Assembly (NCBI RefSeq): GCF_014839835.1
Contig: NC_071644.1
Coordinates: forward strand, 4,255,266 to 4,319,265
Length of the DNA stretch: 64,000 nucleotides
Direction: 5' to 3'
Source of the DNA: Dryobates pubescens
Taxonomy: Eukaryota > Chordata > Aves > Piciformes > Picidae
Position numbers and translations under genes: made by a program. The notes beneath the pieces are model-generated. The model made no database searches and had not been told where the DNA came from. It worked only from the letters and a program-made list of their open reading frames with translations. Positions within the stretch are counted from its first letter, which is position 1. The number at the start of each line of letters is the position of its first letter. This document shows, in pieces, positions 1-12,600 of this stretch.

Positions 1-2749
1 TACTTTGTCATAGAAAGCATAGACTTCTTACTTGGTATAAAACTTTTCCTAGATTTCTTGGCTACAAGAAGATCCCAGTTTTCTACCCATCTCACCCATT
101 ATATGGTCTGAGCTGGGCTACTTTGGACTTAGAGATTGATGAGTAGGGGCCAGACTCTATTCCACAATCTTTGTATTTTGTTACTGTATATCTCCTGTAT
201 TCCCTAATGCTGTCTTCTGCTTTCACTGGGGTGTGGTGTTTCATAAGCAGATCATGTGAAGGAAAACTAACCTGATGCTGCCTCTTTTGCATTATAGCTT
301 TGGAACTTCTCCGTTCGGGTAGGGGTGTCTAAGAGCAGCAGACTTTTAAGATATTTATACAGGCAAAATGAAGATTTTGGAAGACTTCATTTAATTTGAC
401 AGGTACAGGTAAAATGTCTCATCTATCTAACTGCAGAGGGACAAACCTTATTAAACATGAAGTTTGGTCTAGCTCTATCAAATTAAGAAATATATTTTGG
501 CACGAAATGGGTAAACAATGCTTGCATTTGACCATACAACTCATTAGGGACACTTTTGCAATGCCTGTGTATTAAGCAATAACTAAGAAGTTACATGAAA
601 AAAGTCAGTGACTTAAGAGTCTCTTGCCAGACATCCTGCATTGTCTGAATCATTTTCCCATCTGCACTCAGACACCCAGTAGAGAGAGAGGTGACCTAAT
701 TTATCACTGGAGAGGAGTGGGCTAACAGCAGCCTCCATTCCAATGGAGGGATTGGTCAAGAATGTGGTGAGTTGAAATTACCTACTCTTCTATATCCACA
801 TGCACAAGTGTTTCTAAAATTCCCTATATCCTACTTGCTGCCAGCTAAAACCAGCAGAGAACATGCCTGTATCTCATGATCTTCAGGCATCCAGTTCAGT
901 CTGTGCTGTGTGGAGCAGCACTAGTGAAGGGCCTGTGGGATGTCCCTTCCCAGGTGTTCAGAGGCCAATGACATATGAGAACCTAACATCTGTACTGAAG
1001 TTGAGCACGAGTCATGCAATGCAAAAGAAGAATTGGATTCAGACTTCTTTCAGATTAGAAGGGCTTGATACAATACACCAACCTGGCTCTACCTCTTGGT
1101 GGGGAAGTCCAGGTCTCAACTACTAACAGCACATCACAATGTAATGCATTCCCTGTAGGCAAAATATTAATTAGAATGAACATAATTTCTCTTAATTCCT
1201 GCCTTACAGCCTGCTGCTGTATTCTTGGACTTTGTGTGCAATTAAATTTAAGTATCTTGCATAACAGAACTAAAAGATTAATCTCTCTATATATTAATCC
1301 ATTCACACAACATTCATTTTCACTCGAGGAGGCCATTTAAACAAAGATATTTAAGCAGATCTTTTAATCTCAGGTCACATGTCTACATTTTTATTGCTCT
1401 GCTTTCCATTTTTATTGGTTCTTTTTTCACACAGTTGCCTTCTTCCAATTTAAGCTGTCAAACAAAGGAGTCTGAAGAGGAACTATATCTAGCATGTAAT
1501 GTTCTTCACGCACATAAAACCACAATGAAGTCACCAAAGACTCTGACACAGAACTCTGTTTCTATGGAAAGACCTTGGGGTATAAAGCTACTGTCTGCTG
1601 AGCTACCAAACCTGCTGAAGACAGGAAAACCCAAAATTCTGTGTAAAATAAGTAATTCTGAGGAAGATTAGTTATTAGCTAATGGCAAGTCTCCCCAAAA
1701 TCAACTGGAGCTGCATTAGATGGTACCAAGTAAAATCATAAAGTTTATTTTAAAGCTGTTTTCCTGCAGATATCTAAGATGAGGGGTCTGTTAATCCCAT
1801 CCAACACTGCATTTTACTTCTGTAAAGCAGCCATCCTTGTATTGCCAATCAGATATACAACCCATGTTCCCCCTGAGAAAACAGTATCCTTTTGCTACCT
1901 GTTAGGGATTCTACTTCATTGCCACTCACCACCCTAAGATGCAAACATTGTCCCAGGAGAAGCTGGCAGGAGGCTGTGTAGAATATAGAAGCTACTTGCA
2001 AACTGCAGAAATCAGAGAAGCAAGTCAAAGTCTGTAGGAAGCCAGAGTATGTTTAATTACAAGTGTATTTGGCAACACACATGGAGCAGGAATACCAGCT
2101 CTTCTATTTCAAAACTTCAGGCTTATGGATTCAAAAGCTGGTCTGTCTTCCCAAAGGCTGTCCTAATAAAAGATATTATCCACTAAACCGAGATCTGACA
2201 CTGACAGTAACAGGCACTGTCAAAGACCATGAACCAAAAAGTCCAGTAAAAATATTCACAATCCAGGACAGTGTATAGTCAGATGGAAAGTACTATCACT
2301 CTACTGGAAGAGCATAAATACGATCCAAGTCAAACACAGCCCATTAAGCTCTTTGGTTTAAAGAGGTAAAAGCTTTAATTGCCAAACAGTGGCACCGCTG
2401 TATGTAACAGACAACGACCACAGCTGCACCATGCTGGGGTTAGATGTAAATTCAAGGGCTTTTCTATGTAAATTTACAAGAGTTTTAGGGATCCAACAGA
2501 GCAGGACCGGCTCTTCCTCGTTCAAACACAGACAGATTTACACTCTGCACTTGCCACGACACTCACAGTGTTTGCAAATATTCGAACAAGCCTGAAAAAG
2601 CAACCCATTTCCAGCGACAATCTAGGAAAAAAACATTAGTCGTTGCTTTGGGAAGATAGGAAATAACGACAGTAAATGGGAGCAGGGTGAGCTTTAAAGA
2701 AATCTTAAGTATGGGACTGGAGGTTCCTCCAGAGATCACACAGAATTCA
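1..2749. other. Probable first intron of TNFRSF1B; no exon seen
   Basis: AT-rich sequence without a cysteine-rich TNFR exon, RNA gene or clear repeat. Short ORFs here have no splice context and no recognisable similarity. If the exon at 3017-3070 is TNFRSF1B exon 1, this is the start of its first intron. Confidence 0.4.
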
Positions 2750-3180
2750 GCACAAGCAACATCTCCGGGGGCTGCAGGAGCAGTGAAACGCTGCCCTCTC
2801 TCATCCCACCCCTACAAGAACCCCAGTAAAGCGCCGCCCGCTCGCACCCCACCCCTAGAAGCACTTCAGTAAAGCGCTGTCCGCTCGCATGGCTCCTCGA
2901 CGGTCACCAGCAGCACTCTCACTATACCGCCGTGCCCGTCCCAGCAACCACTCGGTCTAGCAGAGCTGGGCAGCTCCCCGCCTGCCTCCCGGCCCTGCAG
3001 GGCTCCCCGCACTCACCCGACCGCCCGCAGCCTGCAGGAGCGCGACCAGCAGCGCCCAGCGCAGCCCCATCCCGCTGCCAAGTGAGGCGGGGGCGGTCCC
3101 GGCCCCCGTTCAGCTCCGGGGGATCCGCCCCACGGCGGGCGCGGCCGCTGTCAGCATGGGCAACTTCGGGGGAGATTGCT
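2750..3180 (-). promoter_or_regulatory. CpG-rich promoter region of the putative TNFRSF1B
   Basis: This block is much richer in GC and CpG than its AT-rich flanks and surrounds the signal-peptide exon at 3017-3070. The sequence just upstream of the ATG (3071-3130 on the plus strand) contains GC-box-like GGGGCGG tracts, and no TATA box is evident. This fits a CpG-island promoter firing leftward. The start site cannot be fixed from sequence alone. Confidence 0.5.
3017..3070 (-). CDS. TNFRSF1B: TNFRSF1B (TNF receptor 2) exon 1, signal peptide; partial gene
   Basis: An ATG at 3070 opens an 18-codon reading frame, MGLRWALLVALLQAAGGR, which has the hydrophobic core of a signal peptide. It ends in phase 0 at a consensus GTGAGT donor (3011-3016). 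It lies in a GC-rich block and sits just downstream of TNFRSF8 in the same orientation, where TNFRSF1B lies in human. TNFR2 is a type I membrane receptor for TNF and lymphotoxin that signals through TRAF2. No cysteine-rich exon was found between here and the left edge, so the rest of the gene should lie beyond it after a long first intron. The name rests on position and on the signal-peptide/donor structure, not on domain homology. Another TNFR-family gene is possible. Confidence 0.58.
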
Positions 3181-6100
3181 GCTGATGGATGGACCGAAGA
3201 GGGACTTCAGTGGCTCAGACCCTCGGCAGGTGTAAAGCGGCTCTGCGGTCTGGACTCCTTAGCCCCCAGAGGTGACCTTTGCCTTGGCTGCTCTTTAGCC
3301 TTAACACCCCCCGTATTCACTCACACGTTTCTTGAACATGCTGCCAGCATGGTTCAGAGAGACCTTAACCTACTTTCAGACCTGCCCTGCTCTAAGCAAA
3401 GCTCCAGTCGATCAATGGCTTCACAAGCTCTCGATGTCTCTCTTCCAAAAATACTTTTTCTGCAGCTGGTGTATGCACTGAAACTGTGAACAATGAAACA
3501 TTGACAGGCAAGAAGAATGTGGGAATGGCTTAAAATCCATGCACTTTTTAGTTCAAAGATTAAACCAACCAACTAAACACATCTAGCAGGTTGCAGTGCA
3601 TGTGAATCACCTAGAAAGATGGTCCAGTAACAAAGATTTCTCTGGTTATAGATTAATACACAGTTAGCTCTCACTGCAGAACAGCCCTCAGCAATCACAG
3701 CCAGGTGAGCAGTTTGCGATGCACAAGTCTCTGTTCTCCACAATGAAACAGAAGTTACGCACTGGAAAACATTGCACTGCCGTGACTGGAAGTGAGGAAA
3801 GGGTGACCAGTACTTGTCCTACACAGGTTTTTGTTTCTTCCTTGTGTTTTATGTCAGTACTTGGTGACTTGACCTTCTGTTGCACAACAAGCACTTAAAG
3901 CAAAAAAAAAGTTAATTCTGTTTCCTTCTTCACCTCATGTAACAGTTGCTGTCATGGCAAGACTGATAATCAAGTGAAATTTGGATCTGAGCAGCAGGAG
4001 CAGCTTGTGAATGACACAAAGCAAGTACAAACACAGAAGCACGCAGAGAGGATTCAGTCTTCAAGGCTCAGTAGGTGGATTAAAAATATACAGCGGCAGC
4101 AGCTGGTTTTAGGAATTACTTTATGTTCTGGACTTGCAGAGAAGAGTGGAATTCAAGAAGTAATAACACCACTTGATATTACAACCAGGTTTCAAATGTA
4201 CTACAGGTAGATGAAAGTCAGTGATTAGATCCCATAATGCTGAGACTCTCCCACTTAATCTCTGGGGCTGTGGTTCAAGGAAAGTATGAATTTCTATGGA
4301 TTTGTTTCTTCAGTCACAAAATCTTGATAACATAACTCCCCTCATTTGTGAGATTTAATGGATAAACAAGACCCAGTGGCCCTACTCCATGTAGACTTTC
4401 AAAAAGCATTTGATGAGGTTGCACACCGAAGGTGGTGGGAAAAAGTCACAGGATTGGAGCAAAGATAATTTGATGAGTTTGCTAAAAGGTTACAGGATAT
4501 GAAAATGATGGCTGTGTAAAAGGCAGGAAGGAAAGAGCACAGCATAATAATAATTGTTCAGACAAGGATTAGTGGGGCCAATTCTATTCAGTATCTTCAT
4601 GAATAATCTGGAGAAAAGATCACCCACACAGTGAAGGCAATACCAAATTTCTCCAGAAGGCAAATAAAGCCAGAAGGAGCTCAGAAAAATTTGGCAGATG
4701 AGTATCTACATCAATAAACACAAGGCAATACATTCAGGGGGAAATAATCTAAATCATCTAGCAGCTATCACTCAGAAAAACCATCTTGGAGTCATACATG
4801 ATGGTTCTCTAAACCCATCTGCCTAATGTGCAGGGGCAGCCAAAAAAAAGCAAACAAAATGGTGGGCATCATCTAGAGAGAACAAAATAGAAAGCATAAT
4901 TTTGTCAGCACTTAAAACCTTGGGCCACCCTTCTTCAGTGCAGTGCATGGTCCTGGCCTCCAGATGTCCAGAAGAAGAAAGTAGTGAAGTTAGAGAAGAT
5001 GTGGAAGAGGACAACTGAAATAATCAAGGCAGTGAAGCATGTAATTTACACAACAAACACAAAAAGATGGGAACTCAGCTTGGAGGCTGAGGAGGATACA
5101 ACCAAGAATTGTAAAGGCAACGCATCTTTAGTCAGTGAAGGGTCGCTGTCTCTAACCTGTTGCTTATGGAGGAAATGACATGAAGTGCTTAGGGAGGAAA
5201 TTCAAAAGATCTAATTAAAAATAATGTCAGTGTGGATAACTGCTAAAGGCTGAGACAAACTAGTCAACATCCTCAATCCAGTTGTGAGGAATGCAAATGG
5301 CAGACATCAACCAGGCTCAGGTGCTCTTCCTAAGTAATATCTCTTGCTGTGACTGTCAGAGATGAAATGTTAGGCTTGTACTACTAGTCTGGCCCAAGAA
5401 GATGTTTTTTATACCCTTTTTTTATGCCCTTCTGTGTGTTCAAAGACAAAAGCCACTGGATCTGCACAGCTGTTAGTACAGGATTCTGTCCAGGGTGAAA
5501 CTACAAAGCAAGTCACTGGGTTTGTGGTTCTTTTTTTTGACTACTAAGACACACTTTGTCATCCTGCTCATTTTCCATTGTCCTGTGCAAAAATATAGTC
5601 AGCACTATTACATGTACAGTTAGCAACATGAAAGACTCACAAGTAGCATAACACAAGCCATCTGACCACAAAAAGATTTTTTAAAGTCTAGATATGCAAA
5701 TCAGCATCACCCTGATGATTATTAGCAATTCTAAAACTAGCAGATATTAACAATGTTATAAGAAATAACTGTTGTGCCTGTGTTTCAGTCCCTCCTTTTT
5801 GTAGGGAACTCATTTGTTTTCTTTTTTCTCCTTTTTACAGACTCCACACTGGGCTAAGAATGTAGTTCATGCAATACCCAAATGTTTAGCCAGTTGGGCT
5901 TCTGTCCAAAGAAACCATTTTCTAAACTTGCTGATGATCTAAAGTAGTCAAAAGCCACAGATGTAGAAAGAATGGCCTGAAGTACAGTGGGTTTCCGTTA
6001 GTTTAACTTCAGTTTTCTGAGTCTGCATGGCACCTTTTGATCCTGTTTCCTCAAGAACACAAAGTCCGTGAACTTAAGAATTAAGAATGTTTGTGTTAGG

Positions 6101-6294
6101 GAACACTGAAATTGTCATCATCTTCAGTCAAGAGTTGAGGCCTTAAGAAAAATAGCAGATGTTGCAAATTATATGACAAAATTGGAAGTATTTCTAATAC
6201 TGGAATAGAAACAGCATATGAAATGTGGCTGAGTCTCAAGCTCAAAACTCTGACCAGAATTTTCATGTCTAACAGTAGTAATCAGACATAGTTT
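3181..6294. other. Spacer between TNFRSF8 3' end and TNFRSF1B promoter
   Basis: Apart from the old CR1 copy at 4350-5230, nothing is recognised. The ORFs here are short and lack splice sites or protein-family similarity. Confidence 0.5.
4350..5230 (+). mobile_element. Degenerate CR1-like LINE fragment
   Basis: Plus-strand translation in shifting frames gives remnants of a CR1-type reverse transcriptase. From 4391 it reads VDFQKAFDEVAHRR, matching the usual [11 protein letters not shown] block. From 4575 it reads GPILFSIFMNNLEK, matching the usual GPVLFNIFINDL block. Further RT and 3' ORF2 remnants seem to continue to about 5.2 kb. The frame is broken many times, so this is an old copy. Its orientation is opposite to the neighbouring genes, and both ends are approximate. 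Confidence 0.7.
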
Positions 6295-6300
6295 TTAATT
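6295..6300 (-). terminator. Candidate TNFRSF8 polyadenylation signal (ATTAAA)
   Basis: Minus-strand ATTAAA about 340 nt past the stop codon at 6638. No AATAAA was seen closer. This would give a short 3' UTR. It is weak evidence without transcript data. Confidence 0.3.
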
Positions 6301-6637
6301 CATTCCTTCACACAGAGAAAGCAAGCTGGGAAACTTGAATTGGCATCCAGATGTGCTCTGAATTTTGTAGATTTGATTAAAAATTGTTTTCCAGCATGAC
6401 ACCGGGAGACTGAGGGGAAGAGAAATATTTGACATCAGCTATGAAGGCAAACAGTTTGGACAATCCTCTCATTTGTTAGATGAACTGGGTTCTAGCACTG
6501 CTTCTTTGAACATGTTTCAGTGTTTTCCATGAGTTTTCAGATAATCTAAGGCACTGTGTTCACCCTCCTTGTCATAGATGTGGCCTTAGTGTCACACTGG
6601 ACATTTCTGTAGCTTCACACACCTCCTCAGTGGGTTA

Positions 6638-9600
6638 TCACTTTTCAGTGGCAGTGGTGGGGTGATGAAATTCCTTTCCCTCCTCCTCCACAGGAACCAT
6701 CGCTTCATTCCCTGGAAAATACTCTGTTTCTTGCTCTGGATAGTGCATTTCCAGTACCTCTTCCATTTTTTCATGGGCATCAACATTGCTTTCACATCCC
6801 CTAGCAGCACAGTTCTTGCCCGAAGTGGACCCCACAATAACAGTATTGGCCTTCAAGATGTATAAGTTCTCTGAGGAAGGAAAAAAATAGTGCTGAGCAT
6901 AGTTAACAACCATTGCTGATCCTAGAGGTGGTTTCTTTTCATGAAAAGTGTTTGTTTGCACTCAGTTGTTTGGGGTATTTTTGTTTGGTTGGTTTGTTTT
7001 GTTGTTGTTGTTTGTTTCTCCCTTTCTTATTTTAATCAGAAGCATGCAGATCAAGCCCCTCACTTTGAAAACACAGAATTCACTAACAAATTACAAAAGG
7101 CAGCAAGATATTCACAAATGTCAGTCATAAGCAGCAATTCATTGGGACCTGGGGAAATTAGATATGGAGAATCCAAGTTTTATGCTCCTACAGTTTCCAG
7201 AAACAACAATACCCGCATTAAAGGCAGCCTTTGAGCAAGGATCAGCACTGTGTATATAACTGAGGCCTTAGGACCAGCAAAGAAACAAGTTTCTTTCCAG
7301 CAGAGAATCACCTACAAATTTTTCTGGGATAGACTTGGATCTTGTGTCCAATTTGTTGACTCCTACTCCTTTACAAAGGTAAACCAGACTTTGGTATGGC
7401 TTGGAACACTACATTTCATTCAGAAGGATGCTGCAAAGCAGACACTGTAGGTTATTGTTCACAATTGCTTGGAGATATTTGGGTATAGTAAGTCAAATCA
7501 CCACATTCATCCTAGGGCCATCCATCACTCATAGAAGAAACAGAAAGGGTGTTCAGTAAGGAAAGGTCAGCTGCCCCCTTCAAATAAACTCAGAACTGGG
7601 TTTGGAAACATTGCCAGAATGTCTCATGTAGACTCTCTCAGATAACAGCTCTTCCCCTGTCAGTAAGCTTCCTTGTTTGACTTCATCTCCTACCCTGTGC
7701 CATGGTCAAAGATATCATGAGAACACATGGGAGGCAAATTTCAAGCTATACTGTGAAACCAAGAGAAGAAAATGATAGCTTAAGACAAGCGAAGTACAAT
7801 TCTTATTAAGTATTACAGCATCATTTTTCAGCTAACTTGTTGTGGATTTCAAATTTCTTCTGCAAATTTACATCTTCTGTAATGAAAAAGAGGAAGAAGA
7901 GCATTTTTCTGTCAGAAGTGACTATGGCAGATGTGAAAATAAGAAAGTATTAGATTCAAAAGAATCTAATGAAAAGAATGTACCAGAATTTGTGTGTCAA
8001 AGGGTCTGGAAGCTCAGCCCCAAATTTCATCAGAATCTTTGGACATTTTGCAGCTCACTAATGATCTCAGAGTGACATAATGTGCCCATGGTTGAAAATG
8101 TAAAAGGCAAGAGAAAAAAGAAAACACAAAATAGCAAGACTCACCAATTCTGTTATTTGTGTGGTCTCTCACTGGAGAATCGATTGGGCAGTCCAGGGCA
8201 TTTCCATTGCTCTGTGTCACATCAGTCAGACTCAGATCAGGATTAGAGGCTTTTTCTCTGCTGGAGACCAAGTTATTGTTGGTTTCCAAAGGCAGGGTTC
8301 TGTCAATTAACTCCTCCTCTTCTGGCCCTCTGTCAGCAGTCATTATGATCTCCTGACAATACAAAGAGAACAGAAGTAGGGCGAATGTGAAGATTGCAAT
8401 AGGTCTACAGAACCCTTCTGTGGCAGTCAGAATAACATAAGGTATTTCATAACACCACTGTCACAGGGAGTAAAAAATTCTGGAGCACCTGACTGATAGA
8501 GGAACTTTATATTAGGTTCCTGCATCACTTAAGGCTGTATTTAAAAATAGTACTTCTCAGCTAAATTCACAGATTTTTGATGACATTTGCAAAAATGTAC
8601 CTCACTCATTACTGACATTGGAATGGAAAGTGGTTTGTTTGGGAGTACTCTTTGTACTTACTGTATGCTTGGTCACCAGATCCGAACCTGTGAGGAAAAA
8701 AGGAAAAATTATCCAAAGAAAATTCACAGCAAGCACAAGAATGCTCTGAAAGATCACCCAGCTGTGTCCTAAGCTACTGCCCAACCCACCTGCATCATGC
8801 TTTCCTTACCACTGAGGACACACTTAGGTGACATGGTTAACATACTGCTGCCAAGACTGTGACATTCAGCTCCCCCAAGAGCCCTTTGTGGCCATCCCTG
8901 TCACTCTCCCCACAACACAACTGTGTTTATCTAATGAACTGATTAAACTTTCTAGATAAAGAGAAGATGGTATTATTAAAAAAATAAAATCATATCTTTC
9001 TACTGGGTTAACAAGTTGGATCAGTTCATTGTGGGGCCAGATGAATATTAAGGGAATGGAGGAAAGGAATACTGGTGAAAGAAGAGGGGTGTAGTACCAT
9101 GAAGCTATACAGGCTCAGGCTCACTAGCTAATTTCATGCAAGAATCTTTCTTTTTAATGCCTCAGCTCTATAATGCTGCACAGTACCATTTTCTATTGTG
9201 TAAGGCAAGCAAGGAAGAAAAAAAATCCATTCTGAGAAAATGAAGCTGTACACAGGAAGTTTTGAATAGCATTCCTGGATAAATGAGCATAAGAAGCTCT
9301 GGTGTCTGGTAATTAGGAGAACCTAACAGAACAGAGCAGTCACTAGGAATGGAAGTGCTGACAGAGGATTAGGTAATGGGCAAAACGTGTGTATTCTGGG
9401 GGTCTGTATAGGTTGCTATGGCTGACACCTACGCTATTTGAACACCTCTCCCCAGTCTGAGTACCCAGGAATGCAGGGAGTGTTCCCAGTGAAGGTCTGC
9501 ACCAGCGCATCGCCAACTGCTCATGTCAGTGGGGGAAAGGCCCCATCTAGTGGCAGCAGGAGTGGCCTCTTGTCTGTCAGCAGGGACACACATTTGACAC

Positions 9601-12600
9601 GAAGAAGTTCTACGATTTAAACTAAAATTCCATAAAATAAAGATCCATATTAAAATTATCCTCTTATTCTTTAGGCAGATGGATTACAACGCCTGGTCCA
9701 TCAGCCACTGATCTTCAGATTTGAGCCTCGATTTGAGCCTCGAGATGTGCTGATAGAAGAAATCAGTCACTTGGCAAAATTCACTACAGGCTCTAACAGC
9801 TTCTCCATACCTACAGGTTTATAACCAACCTACAACGTGCACATCCTGCTTTCAATAAAGGAGGGAATGTGGTTCTGCAGGCACATCCCACATCTAACAA
9901 TGCTACAGAGAGTCAGCATCAATAGAAGTCACTCTTCCTCTTGTGCTCAAAGTCCAGTCCTATCACGGGAATCAACAAATACTCACAAAACACCTCAGGC
10001 ATCATTTGATGTTAGTGTCTGTGCTGAGAAGAAAACCCACTGGTTAACTCTTTCCTTACTCAGCTTTTAGCATCTCCACCCATAAATTCACAGCTGCCTC
10101 AGTCTTTCTCTCATGTTCTCCAACATGCCACATAAAGAGAGTTTTCCTAGGACCATTATCTGGCCCACCTTCACCATGCTGCACTCAACATTCTCTTCCC
10201 CAATGACCTCCACAAAATTCTGGGATGTTTGAGTTCCCAGATGGCATACACTTGTATGCTAAATGTTCTACTACATGCTCTGTATTACAGCTTTAAAAAC
10301 TCACTCTTTGCTTTGAGGATGAGCTTCTTGCAAACTTTCCATTTCCAGAATAACAGCATGGCCACAAGCAGCACTACCGGGGAGAGAACTGCTGCCCAAA
10401 GAACTGGACCTGTGGCACAGAAAGGGAAAGGGAGGGCAGGAAAGGTTAAGAAAGGGCAAAGGGGAACTATTAGTTCCCTATGTGATTGGACATCGATCCA
10501 TGGAGTTGTAGGGGATTTGCAGGAAGTTCCCACAGAAAAATTGTATTTGTCAATGATACATCTCAATAAAAGATGTAGACAGAGTAAATGCTTTGTTACC
10601 TGCTGTGGTTGTTTCCCCCTTGGCTGAGGTGGGAAAAGTGCCAGCCAGAGCTTTCTCCTCAGGAGTTGAACTGGGGTTTTCAGTTGCTGTAGCACTTAAA
10701 AGGATACTAACAGCGGTCACCAGGTTCTCCTTAACCCCCCGCAGGTCATCGTTACTTGTGTCATTGCTGAATCTCATGGACAAAGTGCTTGGGGTGAGGT
10801 AGGTGGGTGATTGGTCCCGGCAAACCTGATCATGTGTGGCATTTCCTTCAGTTAGTGCTACTTTGTTTAACTCAGCACAGCTGAGGAAGGAAAGAGAACA
10901 AGGTATCAATGCTAGAGGAAAACTGCCATGGTACATGAGAGGAATATTTTCTGTGTGACAAAGATACCTTTGGTCACTTCTGTTCCACTTGCATTTACTG
11001 CTTTCAGTGGAAAAGTCATTAACCACCTTCTCGCCCCTGTGGCATTAATTCTTGACCTGGATGCATACTCAATACTCACATGTGTGTATAACTCCACTGT
11101 ACTTAGTGAACTGAAAATGAAGCAAGAGGGGATTTCTCCCTTCCCACTTTCCTCTGGTACTGAGCTGTGCAAGAGGTATAAAGAGAGACCTAAATTCTGC
11201 ACACAGACCCAAAACTATTCCATTGCCTCCAAGACAAATGTGTATACTTTGCACCAGAAATGACAGGTGTCCCTTTTGGTTCTTTAATTAATTTTAATTA
11301 ATTACTTACTTTAAAGAACTACTGACTTACTTTGTGTGGGGCTTGCAGATATCAGTGCTAGAGTTTTGATCAGAGAAGGTCCCAGAAGGGCACTTTTCAC
11401 AAGTAACATCATTCGTTGAGGTGCCTGAATAAAAATAATGACTGAGGACTGATTGACCAAAATGCATCAGGTCCAGGCCTATGGCCAAGGTCAGGAAAGG
11501 TAATCTAGCCAGGCAGCAATTCCCACCTCTGACTTTGACTCCAAAACCAGGCTTGCAAACAGTGTGCTGCTGGCATCGCGAGCAGCTGTACAGGACAGAG
11601 GTCTGACAGAAGAGGCCTGGTCGGCACTCACAGACGCGGCTGGAATTGAAGGAGCAGGGCTCTTTCTCCACAAGGTCAGGTTCTGTGGGGAAGAAACACA
11701 CATGCTAACAGAGGGAAATGCAAAGCAGGGGCCAAAGCTGAGCAAACACCAGCTCAAAGGCTCAGGAAGCAGCACAGGCTGCTGTCACCCTTCATGATGG
11801 CAAATTAAGTCCTGAATAATTGGGGGATTGGGTAGACAATGGCTTGTGATATAAGGCAGAAAGCAGAAATCAGACCTGGACAGGATTGGGTGAATGAATT
11901 TTTTGGTAGTCCCAGGTCACACAGGAAGCAATATTGAAAATGTGCAAGGCAGCATTTCATTTTGCTCTCTAAATCACTAACCAAGGATGGCTAATTTTGC
12001 TGCTGGAAATTCTAAGTGAATAAAACATAAATAAAGTGTAGATAAAATATCTAGAGAGACTGCAACTGTGAGGTGTGTGTGAGGGAAAGCAAACCTGCAC
12101 ATGACACACAAGCGTCACATTGTGGTTTTCTGGATGCTTCTTTCACATACTGATCAGGTCCACATCTCATGCAGTCTTCATCTGGGTCTCTAGGACATGC
12201 TCTCTTTTTAACAGAGCCTGGAGAAGAAAAACAAAACGCAGGATGCTTGTTCAGAATCAAAGGAGACAAGCCTCCTGAAGTTCTTGTATGCTCATTTAGA
12301 CACTACTGCAGTCTTCTCTTTGTTCCTGTATCTTGCCTATTTTTGCCTTTCCCCTTCCAGTCTGAAGGGATCACAGCTGTCCTGTGACAGCACCACTGTG
12401 CATGGCATTATCACAGCATGGACTGCTGCAGAACAGGCATGTAGCAAGACATTTGCTGACAGCTAGAAAAGATTACCAAGTCTGCAGTGAGGGCAATGTT
12501 GTCCTGACATTGCTAAGTTCCAAGGAAATTGCTTTTCATGTTTTCTGCCTGGCTACAGCAACCAAGTCCTGATATTTTGCTACCTAAGAGATCACTATTC

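Noticed and set aside
1-2749. Further TNFRSF1B exons at the left edge
   Set aside because: No cysteine-rich translation with AG/GT borders was found on the minus strand.
2932-3489. 185-codon plus-strand ORF over the TNFRSF1B start region
   Set aside because: It lies in a CpG-rich block on the opposite strand to a good signal-peptide exon, is low-complexity Pro/Ala/Arg, and has no family similarity.
10229-10627. Plus-strand 132-codon ORF opposite the TNFRSF8 membrane exon
   Set aside because: It is a shadow of the minus-strand coding exons at 10305-10409 and 10600-10880.
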